Positions 38,075 to 47,679 of a DNA stretch of 64,000 bases are shown here, one piece after another (position 1 is the stretch's first letter; every line of letters starts with the position of its first letter). Made by a program: the position numbers and the translations under genes. This DNA is from Gammaproteobacteria bacterium. Its GTDB lineage: Bacteria; Pseudomonadota; Gammaproteobacteria; Nitrosococcales; Methylophagaceae. The notes below the pieces were generated by a model. It had not been told where the DNA came from. It did not search any database and saw only the letters and a program-made list of their open reading frames with translations. The stretch is taken from assembly GCA_029248745.1 (NCBI GenBank), contig JAQWIT010000013.1, forward strand, positions 1-64,000, given 5' to 3'.

Positions 38075-38800
38075 TTATAGTCTAAAGTCACGACCTAGAT
38101 ATACGCTCAGCACTTTTTTATCTTCTAAAATTTCTTCTGGTGTGCCTTTGGCAATGACTTCACCTTCGTTGAAAATATAAGCGCGTTCACAGACGGTGAG
38201 GGTTTCTCGGACGTTGTGATCGGTTATGAGGATACCAATGCCACGTTCAGCTAACGATTTAATAATGGCTTGAATATCAAGCACTGAGATAGGGTCAACA
38301 CCTGCGAAAGGTTCATCAAGGAGAATAAACTTAGGATCCATAGCGAGCGCGCGAGCAATTTCTACTCGGCGGCGTTCACCCCCTGATAAAGCCATGCCTT
38401 GGCTGTCTCTAATATGGGTGATATGAAAATCTTTGAGTAGTTGTTCCAAGAGGGCATCTTTGGCGATGTCAGAGAGTTCATCCCTGGTCTCGATGATGGC
38501 GTATATATTATCTGCGACACTGAGTTTACGAAAGATAGAGGCTTCTTGTGGCAGATAACCGATGCCAAGTTGAGCACGTCGGTGAATGGGGTCTTGAGTC
38601 AACTCCTGTTTATCCAAAAAAATACTGCCGTTATCTGCAGGTAGTAGCCCTACAATCATGTAGAAACTGGTGGTTTTACCAGCGCCATTGGGACCAAGTA
38701 GTCCAACAATTTCACCACTACTCACTTCTAGCGAGCTATTTTTGACGACTTGACGGCCATCAAAGCTTTTCGATAACTGCCGAGCAGATAAAGTAGTCAT
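38075..38800 (-). CDS. lptB: LPS export ABC transporter ATPase LptB
   Basis: 241 aa. Walker [12 protein letters not shown] loop, signature [16 protein letters not shown], Walker [14 protein letters not shown] loop ITDHNVRE. Powers LPS extraction by LptFGC. Last gene of yrbG-kdsD-kdsC-lptC-lptA-lptB. The usual next gene rpoN is absent here. Confidence 0.98.
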   Translation of the reverse strand: MTTLSARQLSKSFDGRQVVKNSSLEVSSGEIVGLLGPNGAGKTTSFYMIVGLLPADNGSIFLDKQELTQDPIHRRAQLGIGYLPQEASIFRKLSVADNIYAIIETRDELSDIAKDALLEQLLKDFHITHIRDSQGMALSGGERRRVEIARALAMDPKFILLDEPFAGVDPISVLDIQAIIKSLAERGIGILITDHNVRETLTVCERAYIFNEGEVIAKGTPEEILEDKKVLSVYLGRDFRL

Positions 38801-38818
38801 AAGTTGGTTATTTCTTAA

Positions 38819-39679
38819 TTAAAATTGATTGGGTGAAACGTAATTTCGATGTACCCAACCAATGACTACTTGGCTATTTGAGATACCACGAACTTGGATC
38901 CAACCATTTTGCTCCGTTAATACAACAAGTTCACTACCTGTGTTAAAAGTGGCCAGTTTATTGTAGTTTTCACCCGGACCTGTGCGGATATTGAGACGTG
39001 AGAGCGAACGCGTCGTGTGGTAGGCTGAGCCACTGCTGGCGGCTTGTGTATCATTTGCGATAATAGGCTCAAGTGGTGCCTTGGCGAGTTGTTTTGGTTT
39101 TGGCTTAACTTCAGCAATGGGCTTGGGCTTTGGTTTGGGTTTATTGCTTATTTGTTGGTTATTGGGATCAATAATGAAGTGAACGCGGCCTTTAGTGCGT
39201 TCAATTTTATTGCCGATAGTGATGGGTTTTGCGTTGGCATTGACGACATTGCGAGCGATGTCGTATTCAATGCGGTTACCACTAAATTTGCTGCCATTTT
39301 GCCAAACGAAGCCTTTGCCTAAAAGGTGTATTTTTTGGCTGCTGGCATGGTATTCCATTTGCAGTGCTTCAGCTTTGACAGGATCTTCACCCGAATTTTG
39401 GATTTGTTGATATTTGGCCATTTTTCCTTGAGCGACCACCTTGGTGAGTTTTTTGTTTTTGTCGTAATAAAAAGTGATGATATCGCCATCAATACGAAGT
39501 GTGCCTTGGGTTAAAACGGCGCGGCCTTTGTATTGGGTAATGCCGAGTTTATCGTTAAGTTGCGCATGATCTGCTTCAATGTTGATCGGTTTGTCACGAT
39601 CACTTGGCAAAGCAACTACGATACTGGGCAGTAGGGCCAATAAGCCGATAAGCAGTTTATTGAAGCGGTGGTGCATCAT
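38819..39679 (-). CDS. lptA: LptA with a C-terminal SH3 domain
   Basis: 286 aa, about 100 longer than ordinary LptA. Signal peptide about 1-23; residues about 30-180 are the OstA/LptA beta-jellyroll (INIEADHAQLNDKLGITQYKGRAVL, MEYHASSQKIHLLGKGFVWQNG) that bridges the periplasm and carries LPS. A Pro/Lys-rich linker (about 181-203, KPKPKPKPIAEVKPKPK) leads to a bacterial SH3 domain (about 225-280, SRLNIRTGPGENYNKLATF and GWVHRNYVSP). SH3 domains often bind peptidoglycan peptides, so this LptA may be tied to the wall. It overlaps lptC by 23 bases. Confidence 0.93.
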   Translation of the reverse strand: MMHHRFNKLLIGLLALLPSIVVALPSDRDKPINIEADHAQLNDKLGITQYKGRAVLTQGTLRIDGDIITFYYDKNKKLTKVVAQGKMAKYQQIQNSGEDPVKAEALQMEYHASSQKIHLLGKGFVWQNGSKFSGNRIEYDIARNVVNANAKPITIGNKIERTKGRVHFIIDPNNQQISNKPKPKPKPIAEVKPKPKQLAKAPLEPIIANDTQAASSGSAYHTTRSLSRLNIRTGPGENYNKLATFNTGSELVVLTEQNGWIQVRGISNSQVVIGWVHRNYVSPNQF

Positions 39680-40238
39680 AATGTCCTTTCACCCTGGAAT
39701 GCAGGTTAATGGTTTTATCTTCAAGTGTAGCATGCAAGCCAATAGAATTGGTTTCGCCATAAGGTGAAATCATCTTAACGGCGGCGTCTGTGTATGCGGT
39801 ACTTTTATTGGTATCAAGTGTCAGAGTTGATGTCTGAAGTTCAGTTTTGTCATCGTCTTTTCGGCTAATAATGACATTATCGGTCAGTAAAATAACGTGG
39901 CCTTTGCCATGGGTTTTTCCTTGTTCTGATGTGACGATCCATGTGTCTTTTTGTTGGTTGACGAATTCGGCAATGGGTGAGGTGATGTGAGTACTGTCAT
40001 CTTCAGGGAAATGCGTCATTTCTTGACCTTTTATAATCCGAGAGGGTTGGCCATTTTCATCCATGATAGTAATGGTGAACTGACTGATGGTGTAATCGCT
40101 GGCTTGAGTATAATTTTGTTGCTCGTTTGCAGTTGACGTAGTGGGCTCTGACCCACTAAAGAGTAACCATAAGATGAACGCTAGTGATAAGGCCAAGAGA
40201 CCTTGTTGTAGGGATGTGAGTTTAGAGATGGCGTTCAA
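39657..40238 (-). CDS. lptC: LPS export protein LptC
   Basis: Bitopic inner-membrane protein handing LPS from LptFG to LptA; 193 aa. N-terminal TM anchor (QQGLLALSLAFILWLLFSG), then the beta-jellyroll with the family strands TSPIAEFVNQQKDTWIVTSEQGK. Overlaps kdsC by 17 bases and lptA by 23 bases. Confidence 0.92.
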   Translation of the reverse strand: MNAISKLTSLQQGLLALSLAFILWLLFSGSEPTTSTANEQQNYTQASDYTISQFTITIMDENGQPSRIIKGQEMTHFPEDDSTHITSPIAEFVNQQKDTWIVTSEQGKTHGKGHVILLTDNVIISRKDDDKTELQTSTLTLDTNKSTAYTDAAVKMISPYGETNSIGLHATLEDKTINLHSRVKGHYDAPPLQ

Positions 40239-40743
40239 TTTGATCTTGCAGGGTACCCTGTCCTCTCATAATCATTTCACAGACTTCTCGTGCAGCACCT
40301 TTGCCGCCTTTAGCATTAGTAACCCAGTGTGCCTTCTCTTTCACAATGGTGTCCGCATCCTGTACAGCGACTGCTAAACCAACGCGACTCATAATAGCTA
40401 AATCAACCCAGTCGTCACCGACAAAGGCACATTGCTCCGGTTTGACTCCGACTTGTTCCGCCATTTGTTCAAATGCGGGTAACTTTATTCGCTGACCTTG
40501 ATAGATAAGGTTAATGCCTAAACTGGTCATCCTATGTTCAACGACAGTCGATGTTCTTCCGGTAATGATGCCTATTTTGACGCCAGTGTATTGTATTAGC
40601 TTCATACCGTGACCATCACGGGAATTGAAAGCTTTGTATTCTTCACCATCATCACCAATGATGATGCTACCATCTGTTAAGACACCATCGACATCAAAGA
40701 TGAGTAACTTGATGTCTTTTGCACGTTCTAAAATATCTTGCAT
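40222..40743 (-). CDS. kdsC: 3-deoxy-D-manno-octulosonate 8-phosphate phosphatase
   Basis: Capless C0-type HAD phosphatase making Kdo from Kdo-8-P; 173 aa from ATG 40743 (MQDILERAKDIK). The open frame extends further up, but that part does not fit the family. Motifs DVDGVLTDGS, ITGRTS and FVGDDWVDLA are present. Part of the Kdo/LPS-transport operon. Confidence 0.95.
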   Translation of the reverse strand: MQDILERAKDIKLLIFDVDGVLTDGSIIIGDDGEEYKAFNSRDGHGMKLIQYTGVKIGIITGRTSTVVEHRMTSLGINLIYQGQRIKLPAFEQMAEQVGVKPEQCAFVGDDWVDLAIMSRVGLAVAVQDADTIVKEKAHWVTNAKGGKGAAREVCEMIMRGQGTLQDQIERHL

Positions 40744-40753
40744 TAAGCTTCCT

Positions 40754-41734
40754 TTAAACGACGCCAGCACGTAGAAGGTCATGCATATTAATTGCACCGA
40801 CCAATTGTTTTTGGTCATCGACGATAAGAAGTGCATTAATTTTGTGTCGTTGCATTAATTCTAATATTTCTGCTGCTAGCATATCGGGGTGACCGGTTTT
40901 ACATTCAGTGGTCATGACATCGGCAATAGAGGTTGTATGGACATCAATAGTTTGAGCAAGAACACGTCTGAGATCGCCATCGGTAAAGATACCGACGATA
41001 TCATCATCATCTGAACAAATAGCTGTCATGCCTAGGCCTTTTTCACTCATTTCAACGAGCGCATCACTGATTAAGGCCTTGTGATTGGTTTTGGGGATAT
41101 CAACACCTGTATGCATAATATCGCCAACACGGAGCAATAAACGTATGCCTAAATTGCCACCTGGATGCGAAAGGGCGAAATCTTCGGCTGTAAACCCCCG
41201 TGCTTCTAATAAAGCGACAGCTAGGGCATCACCCATAACTAATGCTGTTGTGGTACTTGATGTGGGGGCTAGGCCGAGTGGGCAAGCTTCTTTTTCGACA
41301 CTGATATTGAGGTGGACATCGGCGCTGTTTGCAAGGGAGGAATTGGGTTTTCCTGTTAGCGCAATCAGTGGTGTGGCAAGGCGTTTGATAATGGGTAGCA
41401 GCGTTAATAATTCGGCTGTTTCGCCTGAGTTCGATAAGGCGAGAACGACATCTTGTTTTGTAATCATACCGAGATCACCGTGACTGGCTTCACCTGCATG
41501 AACGAAGAAAGCGGGACTTCCTGTACTGGCGAGCGTTGCGGCGATTTTGTTGCCAATATGACCTGACTTACCCATGCCGATAACAATGATTCGGCCCTGG
41601 CAATCAAGCAGTAACTCACAGGCTCTGGCAAAAGTCTCATCTATACGATCACGTAATGCTGAGATCGCTTCTAATTCTGTGTTGACGACAGCCAAGCCAA
41701 GCGATTTAAGTTGTTCTGTTTCAGTTTGGGTCAA
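40754..41734 (-). CDS. kdsD: Arabinose-5-phosphate isomerase
   Basis: Makes D-arabinose-5-phosphate from ribulose-5-phosphate for Kdo synthesis; 326 aa. SIS domain (IVIGMGKSGHIGNKIAATLASTG, SNSGETAELL) followed by two CBS domains (about 205-326). Overlaps yrbG by 4 bases. Confidence 0.97.
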   Translation of the reverse strand: MTQTETEQLKSLGLAVVNTELEAISALRDRIDETFARACELLLDCQGRIIVIGMGKSGHIGNKIAATLASTGSPAFFVHAGEASHGDLGMITKQDVVLALSNSGETAELLTLLPIIKRLATPLIALTGKPNSSLANSADVHLNISVEKEACPLGLAPTSSTTTALVMGDALAVALLEARGFTAEDFALSHPGGNLGIRLLLRVGDIMHTGVDIPKTNHKALISDALVEMSEKGLGMTAICSDDDDIVGIFTDGDLRRVLAQTIDVHTTSIADVMTTECKTGHPDMLAAEILELMQRHKINALLIVDDQKQLVGAINMHDLLRAGVV

Positions 41735-42717
41735 GCTACTATTCCTACCGTACTTTGGTATGCCAGTAGACTATTATAGGCGATATAGATTAATAACAGG
41801 ATACTCCCTGCTATTCGTCCTATTCGACCGGCTTTTACGTACTTAGAAAAGGCAAAAAGGAGGACGAATAACAAGATCATGATCGAGAAGTCACGTTGTA
41901 GTAACTCGCTGTCAATTGCAGCAGGCATAATGAGTCCCGGCATGGCCAAGACAGCAAGGATATTAAAGACATTAGAGCCTAGAATATTACCGATGGCTAA
42001 ATCGTGTTCATTTTTGAGTGCCGACATGATTGAGGCGGCGAGTTCGGGCAGGCTGGTACCAATGGCGACGATGGTTAAACCAATGACGAGTTCACTGACG
42101 CCGAGTTGTATTGCGATCCCGGTTGCACCCCAGACAAGTGCTTTTGAACCGATTAATAATGCGATAAGACCGATTAAAAATTTAATGGTCGCTTGCTGCG
42201 TTGTCATACTGATTTTAGCATATTCATCATCGAACTCTCGTTGGAGAGGGTCAGTTTGGCTGCTTTTCATGGCTGACCATGCCATGCCGACTAACGTCAG
42301 AATGAATCCGATAAAGAGAATTAGACCGTCATTAAAACCTAAGAATTGATCCCAAAGTAACCAGAGTGCTAGTGCCATGACGAGCGCTAACATCGGGAAT
42401 TCACGTTTTAGCGTATTGGAATTAACGGTGAGAGGCGTAATTAAAATGGTGATACCCAGCACCATCCCGATATTGGCAATATTGGATCCTATTGCATTAC
42501 CGACACCGAGTGCTGGCAAGCCATCGAATGCAGCTAATGCAGAGACGAGCATTTCTGGGGCAGAAGTACCAAAGCCAACAATCGTTAAACCGACTATAAG
42601 CGGAGAGACTCCTATGTTTCTTGCAATATTGGCAGCACCATCAACAAAGCGATCTGCACCCCAAATTAGGATGGCAAAACCAGCGACGATAGCGGCAATA
42701 AAGTAAAGTGTCGTCAT
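41731..42717 (-). CDS. CaCA-family Na+/Ca2+ (K+-dependent) exchanger YrbG
   Basis: 328 aa, about ten TM helices in two inverted halves, each with the ion-binding alpha repeat: GFGTSAPEMLVS and AIGTSLPELAAS. First gene of the LPS transport operon; position is conserved in gammaproteobacteria, though its link to LPS is unknown (LPS binds divalent cations, a possible reason). Confidence 0.93.
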   Translation of the reverse strand: MTTLYFIAAIVAGFAILIWGADRFVDGAANIARNIGVSPLIVGLTIVGFGTSAPEMLVSALAAFDGLPALGVGNAIGSNIANIGMVLGITILITPLTVNSNTLKREFPMLALVMALALWLLWDQFLGFNDGLILFIGFILTLVGMAWSAMKSSQTDPLQREFDDEYAKISMTTQQATIKFLIGLIALLIGSKALVWGATGIAIQLGVSELVIGLTIVAIGTSLPELAASIMSALKNEHDLAIGNILGSNVFNILAVLAMPGLIMPAAIDSELLQRDFSIMILLFVLLFAFSKYVKAGRIGRIAGSILLLIYIAYNSLLAYQSTVGIVA

Positions 42718-42741
42718 TATTTACATTATCATTGAAGGAAT

Positions 42742-42768
42742 AAAAAAGAGCCGGACTTTGTCCGGCTC
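42742..42768 (-). terminator. Intrinsic terminator of mlaA
   Basis: GAGCCGGA (42748-42755) pairs with TCCGGCTC (42761-42768); on the minus strand the hairpin is followed by a run of T. It lies 44 bases after the mlaA stop and upstream of yrbG. Confidence 0.93.
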
Positions 42769-42811
42769 TTACTATTATAAATTGATGGGATCTGATTGTC
42801 CCGATCTTCAC

Positions 42812-43534
42812 CTACTCTGAGAAGACGTCGAACTCTTCTGGTGGGTTGCCGTCGTGCACTAAGTTTTGACGACGTTGTAGGTAGGCATCACGTATATAGG
42901 CATATTCATCGATTGCAGCTTCATTCAGCACTTTTTCAGCTTTTAATAAATTTGCTCTATCATCAATTATACGTGTTGCCATAATAGGATTACGCGCATC
43001 AGGGCCTTTTACGTAGGTGACAGGAGCGGTGTAAAAGTCTCCGACTAACCCTACCGTATCGCGAACGTCTCTCGGACCTAGGAATGGGAGCACTAGGTAT
43101 GGGCCTGGGGAAATACCCCATGCGCCTATGGTTTGTCCGAAATCTTCATTGTTTTTCTTGAAGCCAAAATCGGAAGCAACATCCACTAAACCTACGATAC
43201 CGATTGTACTGTTGATGGCAAAACGACTTGTGTCTTCGAAAGCTTGCATCATTTTGAATTGTAAAACGTCATTAATGATGACAGTAATTTCATTTAAATT
43301 ACTGAAGAAATTACTCACACCTTTGCTCGCTGGTGCAGGCATGACGAAATCATAGCCCTGAGCAACAGGTTTTAAGACGTTTTTATCAACGGTGTCATTG
43401 AATGAGTGCATGACACGGTTATAGCCTTCGAAAGGGTCATTAACATGGCTTTCTGATTGTGTTGTTGCACAGCCTGTTATAAGCAGTGTTGTTGCAACTA
43501 CGCCAATTTTTAAAAATTTGCTGGCTTTGCTCAC
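42812..43534 (-). CDS. mlaA: Outer-membrane lipid-asymmetry lipoprotein MlaA (VacJ)
   Basis: 240 aa lipoprotein (lipobox LITGC, Cys 22). It removes stray phospholipids from the outer leaflet for return by the Mla system. Family motifs: DPFEGYNRVMHSFND, FFSNLNEI, and FLGPRDVRDTVGLVGD. No mlaBCDEF genes here. Confidence 0.95.
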   Translation of the reverse strand: MSKASKFLKIGVVATTLLITGCATTQSESHVNDPFEGYNRVMHSFNDTVDKNVLKPVAQGYDFVMPAPASKGVSNFFSNLNEITVIINDVLQFKMMQAFEDTSRFAINSTIGIVGLVDVASDFGFKKNNEDFGQTIGAWGISPGPYLVLPFLGPRDVRDTVGLVGDFYTAPVTYVKGPDARNPIMATRIIDDRANLLKAEKVLNEAAIDEYAYIRDAYLQRRQNLVHDGNPPEEFDVFSE

Positions 43535-43661
43535 GTTGTGCTATCCCTATATTCAGAATGATTTATGATTGGGATAATGGCATGGGAACTTTTTGTTATC
43601 AAGCGTGTGAGGTGAAAATTTGTCTTATTTTGGTGACTGTGTTGCAAATTTACCTAAATAG

Positions 43662-44714
43662 TTACGTCCTTAGATCCATATATTCATGGTCAAAAAGTGA
43701 AGGTCTTGGGGATGAATGACGTCCGTTATGTAGCTGGTTAGCAGAGGTTTTGGTGACTTTGGCCCAGCTCGATTGTTGTGGATAATCAATGCAGTTATGC
43801 GAATTTAAGGTTAAGGCTTTATTGGTAGCGAGCTCAAGGTTTTCACTCATGGCACCTGTCATACCTTCTTTGATAATGTCTTTAGGTCCGGTAACAGGAT
43901 AGGCTGCGACAGGTAGCCCACAAGCCATGGCTTCAATATTAACTAAGCCGAAGGTATCTGTTTTGCTAGGAAAGACGAAAACATTGCCAGCTGCTACTTT
44001 TGACGCAAGTCCATGACCAGGTTTTCTTCCTGTGAAAACTTTTGTTTTAACATCGCTAAGTCTGGGCCATCGCTCATCACTAATTCAGTGCCTGGCATTT
44101 CTAGAGACAAGAAAGCCTTAATATTTTTCTCAACGGAAGTACGTCCCATATAAACCATTATGGGTTTGGGGTAGTTCACTATCTTGGGGTATTAGGATTA
44201 GATGTTTTAGTATTTTCACTGCAGCCCCACACTTTGACATGGCGAAAACCATTATCTTTCAACCGTGTTTTTGTGACTCTGTTGGCACGAGGGTGTATAT
44301 GGCTTTACTGTGAAAGCGGTGCAACCAGGCGTAAGTGCAACTTGTTGGGATTGGTAATCTGAGTCTAAGGTATTCAGGAAATTGGGTATGGTAAGAACTG
44401 GTGAAAGTTAGGTTGTTTTTCAAGCACCATTGTCTTGCAGCCATGCCAAGTGGACCCTCAGTTACCATATGAATTGCATCAGGGTAAACATTGTTTAAAT
44501 CGCGGATCAGTTTTTCGGCTGGGAAAAGGGCTAATCTCATAGACTGGCAGCCAAGACAAGGTATCGTTTTGTGGCCAATATGGGATAAAACGGTGAAGTG
44601 GTGTCCCATTTTCCTTAATTCTTCTGTGGTTGCTTTTAAGGTTGTTACAACGCCGTTAACTGGCGATTCCCATGCATCTGTCACGATTGCTATTTTCAAT
44701 TTAGGCCGCCTCAA
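43662..44714 (-). pseudogene. Decayed GT4-family glycosyltransferase
   Basis: The first 150 codons read as a GT-B enzyme (KIAIVTDAWESPVNGVVTT, HMVTEGPLGMAARQWC, SSYHTQFPEYLRLRLP) and stop after VPTESQKHG. Further pieces in other frames give KPIMVYMGRTSVEKNIKAFL, GRKPGHGLASKVAAGNVFVF and the donor-site PSKTDTFGLVNIEAMACGLP. At least three disruptions. The upstream gene overlaps by 14 bases and is also broken. It resembles the mannosyl-/sulfoquinovosyl-type glycolipid enzymes. Confidence 0.88.
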
Positions 44715-45468
44715 ATTGAAGGATATTTTTTAATTGGTTGTCACTGTCTGTCCATTTGATCATTTCTATTTCGCCAATGGGATGTTCGACTAGAGCAGTA
44801 CAACTTTCGACCCAGTCTCCGCAGTTGTAGAAGGCGATGCCATTAATTTTAGTTATTTCTGCTCAGTGAATATGGCCACAAACGACCCCAGAGACACCAC
44901 GCTCTTCTGCTTCTTGTGCGACAGCTTGTTCAAAATTGTTGATGTATTGAACAGCATTTTTTACTTTGTACTTATGAAATGAAGTCAATGACCAATAAGT
45001 GAAACCTAATTTACATCGGCAAAAATTCACCCACCGGTTGGCTTTTTATAAGTAGTCTTAGAGTCGGCTACCTATTTTGGCAACCATGGGGGAGGCTGCA
45101 ACGACACTATCGAATCTGTCACCATGGAGGATAAGTAATTTTTTATCATCAGCGGTGATATGAATGGCTTCATGCTTAATTTCAACATTACCAAACTGTG
45201 TGCCGTCATAGTCGCGGAGTAACTCATCATGGTTACCTGAGACGAAGATGACTTTGTTATGTTTGGCTTTTCCTAATAATTCACGGATGACGTTATTATG
45301 AATTTGTGGCCAATACATACGCTTCTTCATTTCCCAAATATTGACAATATCGCCAGTGAGAGAAAGGTAATCGCATTCGATATTGTGGAGAAAGTCTAGG
45401 AGAAAACCGGCACTGCAGCCGTAGAAACCAAGATGAACATCTGAAATCCAGACACTACGTACTTTCAT
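44701..45468 (-). pseudogene. Decayed LpxH-like metallophosphatase
   Basis: From MKVRSVWISDVHLGFYGC (ATG 45468; ATG 45492 also possible) the frame gives a calcineurin-type phosphoesterase (LTGDIVNIW, FVSGNHDELLRDYDG, LILHGDRFD), stops at 45058, and continues in another frame as RWVNFCRCKLGFTYWSL, NNFEQAVAQEAEERGVSGVVCGHIH, an in-frame TGA, then AEITKINGIAFYNCGDWVES. So one frameshift and one nonsense codon. The metal-ligand motifs are otherwise kept, which suggests recent loss. In other proteobacteria this type of enzyme pairs with a GT4 gene, as here. Confidence 0.87.
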
Positions 45469-45632
45469 AGTTGGACTATTCTTTGTGTGCATAATGTATT
45501 CATATCCATTAGTATTTGAGCACTGTTTAGTAGGCTGTTATTGCAATGATATGAATAATTTATGTCAATAGGCCTTAGATAAAATAGACATAACGTATAA
45601 TCAAACTCGACTTATTTAAATGATGGTGAACG

Positions 45633-47675
45633 ATGATGAATAATCCTTTACTAGCAGATGTGACATTGCCTGCTTTTTCTAAGATTTTGCCTGAGCATGT
45701 TGAACCGGCATTGGATACGGTTCTGCAACAAGCGAAGCAGACGGTTGCTGACCTGCTTGATTCGACGGAAACGCCCTCTTGGCAGTCGTTGGTGATTCCT
45801 ATGGAAGAGGTCGATGCGAGTATTCACCAGGTTTGGTCACCGGTGAGTCACTTAAATTCAGTGATGAATTCAGATGCGTTACGTGTTGCTTACAATGCCT
45901 GTTTGCCCAAATTGAGTAAATTTAGTACTGAACTTGGGCAAAATGAGGACTTATATAAAGCCTACAAAACATTGGCAGACAGTGAGCAATATCAGCTGCT
46001 TGATATAGCACAAAAGAAGGTCATAGATAATGCTGTGCGTGATTTTCGTTTATCTGGTGTTGAGCTATCTCAATCGGATAGGGATGAGTTCAAGGAAATT
46101 TCACAATCGCTGACAGAATTAACGGCAAAGTTCGAAGAAAATGTGATGGATGCGACGCATGCTTGGCAGAAGTTAATTACGGATGAAGCATTGTTATCGG
46201 GTTTACCCGATTCAGCTAAGGCAATGGCAGCACAGATGGCTGAGCGAGAAGAAAAAACAGGTTGGTTATTTACGTTAGACTTCCCTTCTTATCTACCGGT
46301 CATGACCTATGCGGATAACCGCGAATTGCGTGAGGAGATGTATACCGCATTTGCGACTAGAGCTTCTGATCAAGGACCGAACCCAGATGAATGGGACAAT
46401 ACTGCTGTCATTGATGAAATCTTAAAGTTACGTCATCAGCTATCGAACCTGATAGGTTTTGATAACCACGCTGAACGCTCTTTAGCTACAAAAATGGCGA
46501 AATCGCCGCAGCAAGTTTTAGATTTCTTGAATGATTTAGCAACGCGTTCAAAACCCATTGCAGAGGAAGAGGTAACAGCATTACGTGCATTTACGAAAGA
46601 AACAGCTGGAATGGATTTGCTTTCTGCTTGGGATATGACCTATTTTGCTGAGAAACTTCGCCAACAACGTTATGCAATATCTCAGGAAGAAGTGAAGCAG
46701 TATTTTCCTGAAAGTAAGGTTGTTCCTGGTTTATTTGCGGTGGTGAATAAATTATACGGCTTGGACATCAAAGAACGACATGATGTTGAAGTCTGGCATC
46801 CGGCAGTACGGTTTTTTGATATTTTTGATGCCAATGGTGAATTACGAGGACAGTTTTACCTTGACCTTTATGCACGAAACCATAAACGCGGTGGGGCTTG
46901 GATGGATGAATGTTTGGTTCACCGTCAGACGACGGTTGGCTTGCAAACACCAGTGGCTTATTTAACGTGTAATTTTTCTGAGCCTTTGGGAGATAAGCCT
47001 GCCTTGTTTACCCATGATGAGGTAACGACCTTATTTCATGAGTTTGGTCATGGTTTGCATCATATGTTGACCAAAATTCATTATGCCGGGGTTTCTGGTA
47101 TTAATGGTGTGCCATGGGATGCCGTTGAGTTACCTAGCCAGTTTATGGAAAACTGGTGTTGGGAGCGAGAAGCGTTGGATTTAATATCAGGGCATCATGA
47201 AACCAATGACCCACTACCTGATGCGTTATTCGAGAAAATGATGGCAGCACGTAATTTCCAATCAGCGATGATGATGGTGCGTCAGTTGGAGTTCTCTTTA
47301 TTTGATTTCCGCTTACATTTGGAATATGACCTTGAACAGTCCAATCAAGCTGAGACAGTGCTGGCGGAAGTGCGTAGGCAGGTGTCAGTTGTTAAACCGC
47401 CCGCATTTAACCGCTTTGCACAAAGTTTTTCTCATATCTTTGCTGGAGGTTATGCAGCAGGTTATTACAGTTATAAATGGGCTGAAGTGTTGTCAGCGGA
47501 TGCATTTTCTAAATTTGAAGAAAATGGCATTTTTGATCGGGCAACGGGAACGGCCTTTTTACAAGCTATATTAGAACAAGGAGGATCGCGTGAACCAATG
47601 GACTTGTTCGTTGAGTTTCGTGGACGAGAGCCTCAAATAGATGCGTTATTACGCCATAGCGGAATAGCTGCTTAA
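45633..47675 (+). CDS. prlC: Oligopeptidase A (M3 family)
   Basis: Cytoplasmic zinc metallopeptidase degrading short peptides and cleaved signal peptides; 680 aa. Zinc motif [11 protein letters not shown] with the third ligand Glu downstream ([11 protein letters not shown]). ATG start at 45633 or 45636. A TATAAT box at 45596-45601 is a likely -10. Intact. Confidence 0.97.
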   Translation: MMNNPLLADVTLPAFSKILPEHVEPALDTVLQQAKQTVADLLDSTETPSWQSLVIPMEEVDASIHQVWSPVSHLNSVMNSDALRVAYNACLPKLSKFSTELGQNEDLYKAYKTLADSEQYQLLDIAQKKVIDNAVRDFRLSGVELSQSDRDEFKEISQSLTELTAKFEENVMDATHAWQKLITDEALLSGLPDSAKAMAAQMAEREEKTGWLFTLDFPSYLPVMTYADNRELREEMYTAFATRASDQGPNPDEWDNTAVIDEILKLRHQLSNLIGFDNHAERSLATKMAKSPQQVLDFLNDLATRSKPIAEEEVTALRAFTKETAGMDLLSAWDMTYFAEKLRQQRYAISQEEVKQYFPESKVVPGLFAVVNKLYGLDIKERHDVEVWHPAVRFFDIFDANGELRGQFYLDLYARNHKRGGAWMDECLVHRQTTVGLQTPVAYLTCNFSEPLGDKPALFTHDEVTTLFHEFGHGLHHMLTKIHYAGVSGINGVPWDAVELPSQFMENWCWEREALDLISGHHETNDPLPDALFEKMMAARNFQSAMMMVRQLEFSLFDFRLHLEYDLEQSNQAETVLAEVRRQVSVVKPPAFNRFAQSFSHIFAGGYAAGYYSYKWAEVLSADAFSKFEENGIFDRATGTAFLQAILEQGGSREPMDLFVEFRGREPQIDALLRHSGIAA

Positions 47676-47679
47676 GATA

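Noticed and set aside
41085..42706. Several plus-strand frames opposite kdsD and yrbG
   Set aside because: Antisense shadows of intact, well-conserved genes.
44872..44876. In-frame TGA as selenocysteine in the LpxH-like gene
   Set aside because: The family has no Cys or Sec at this site and the gene also carries a frameshift near 45058.
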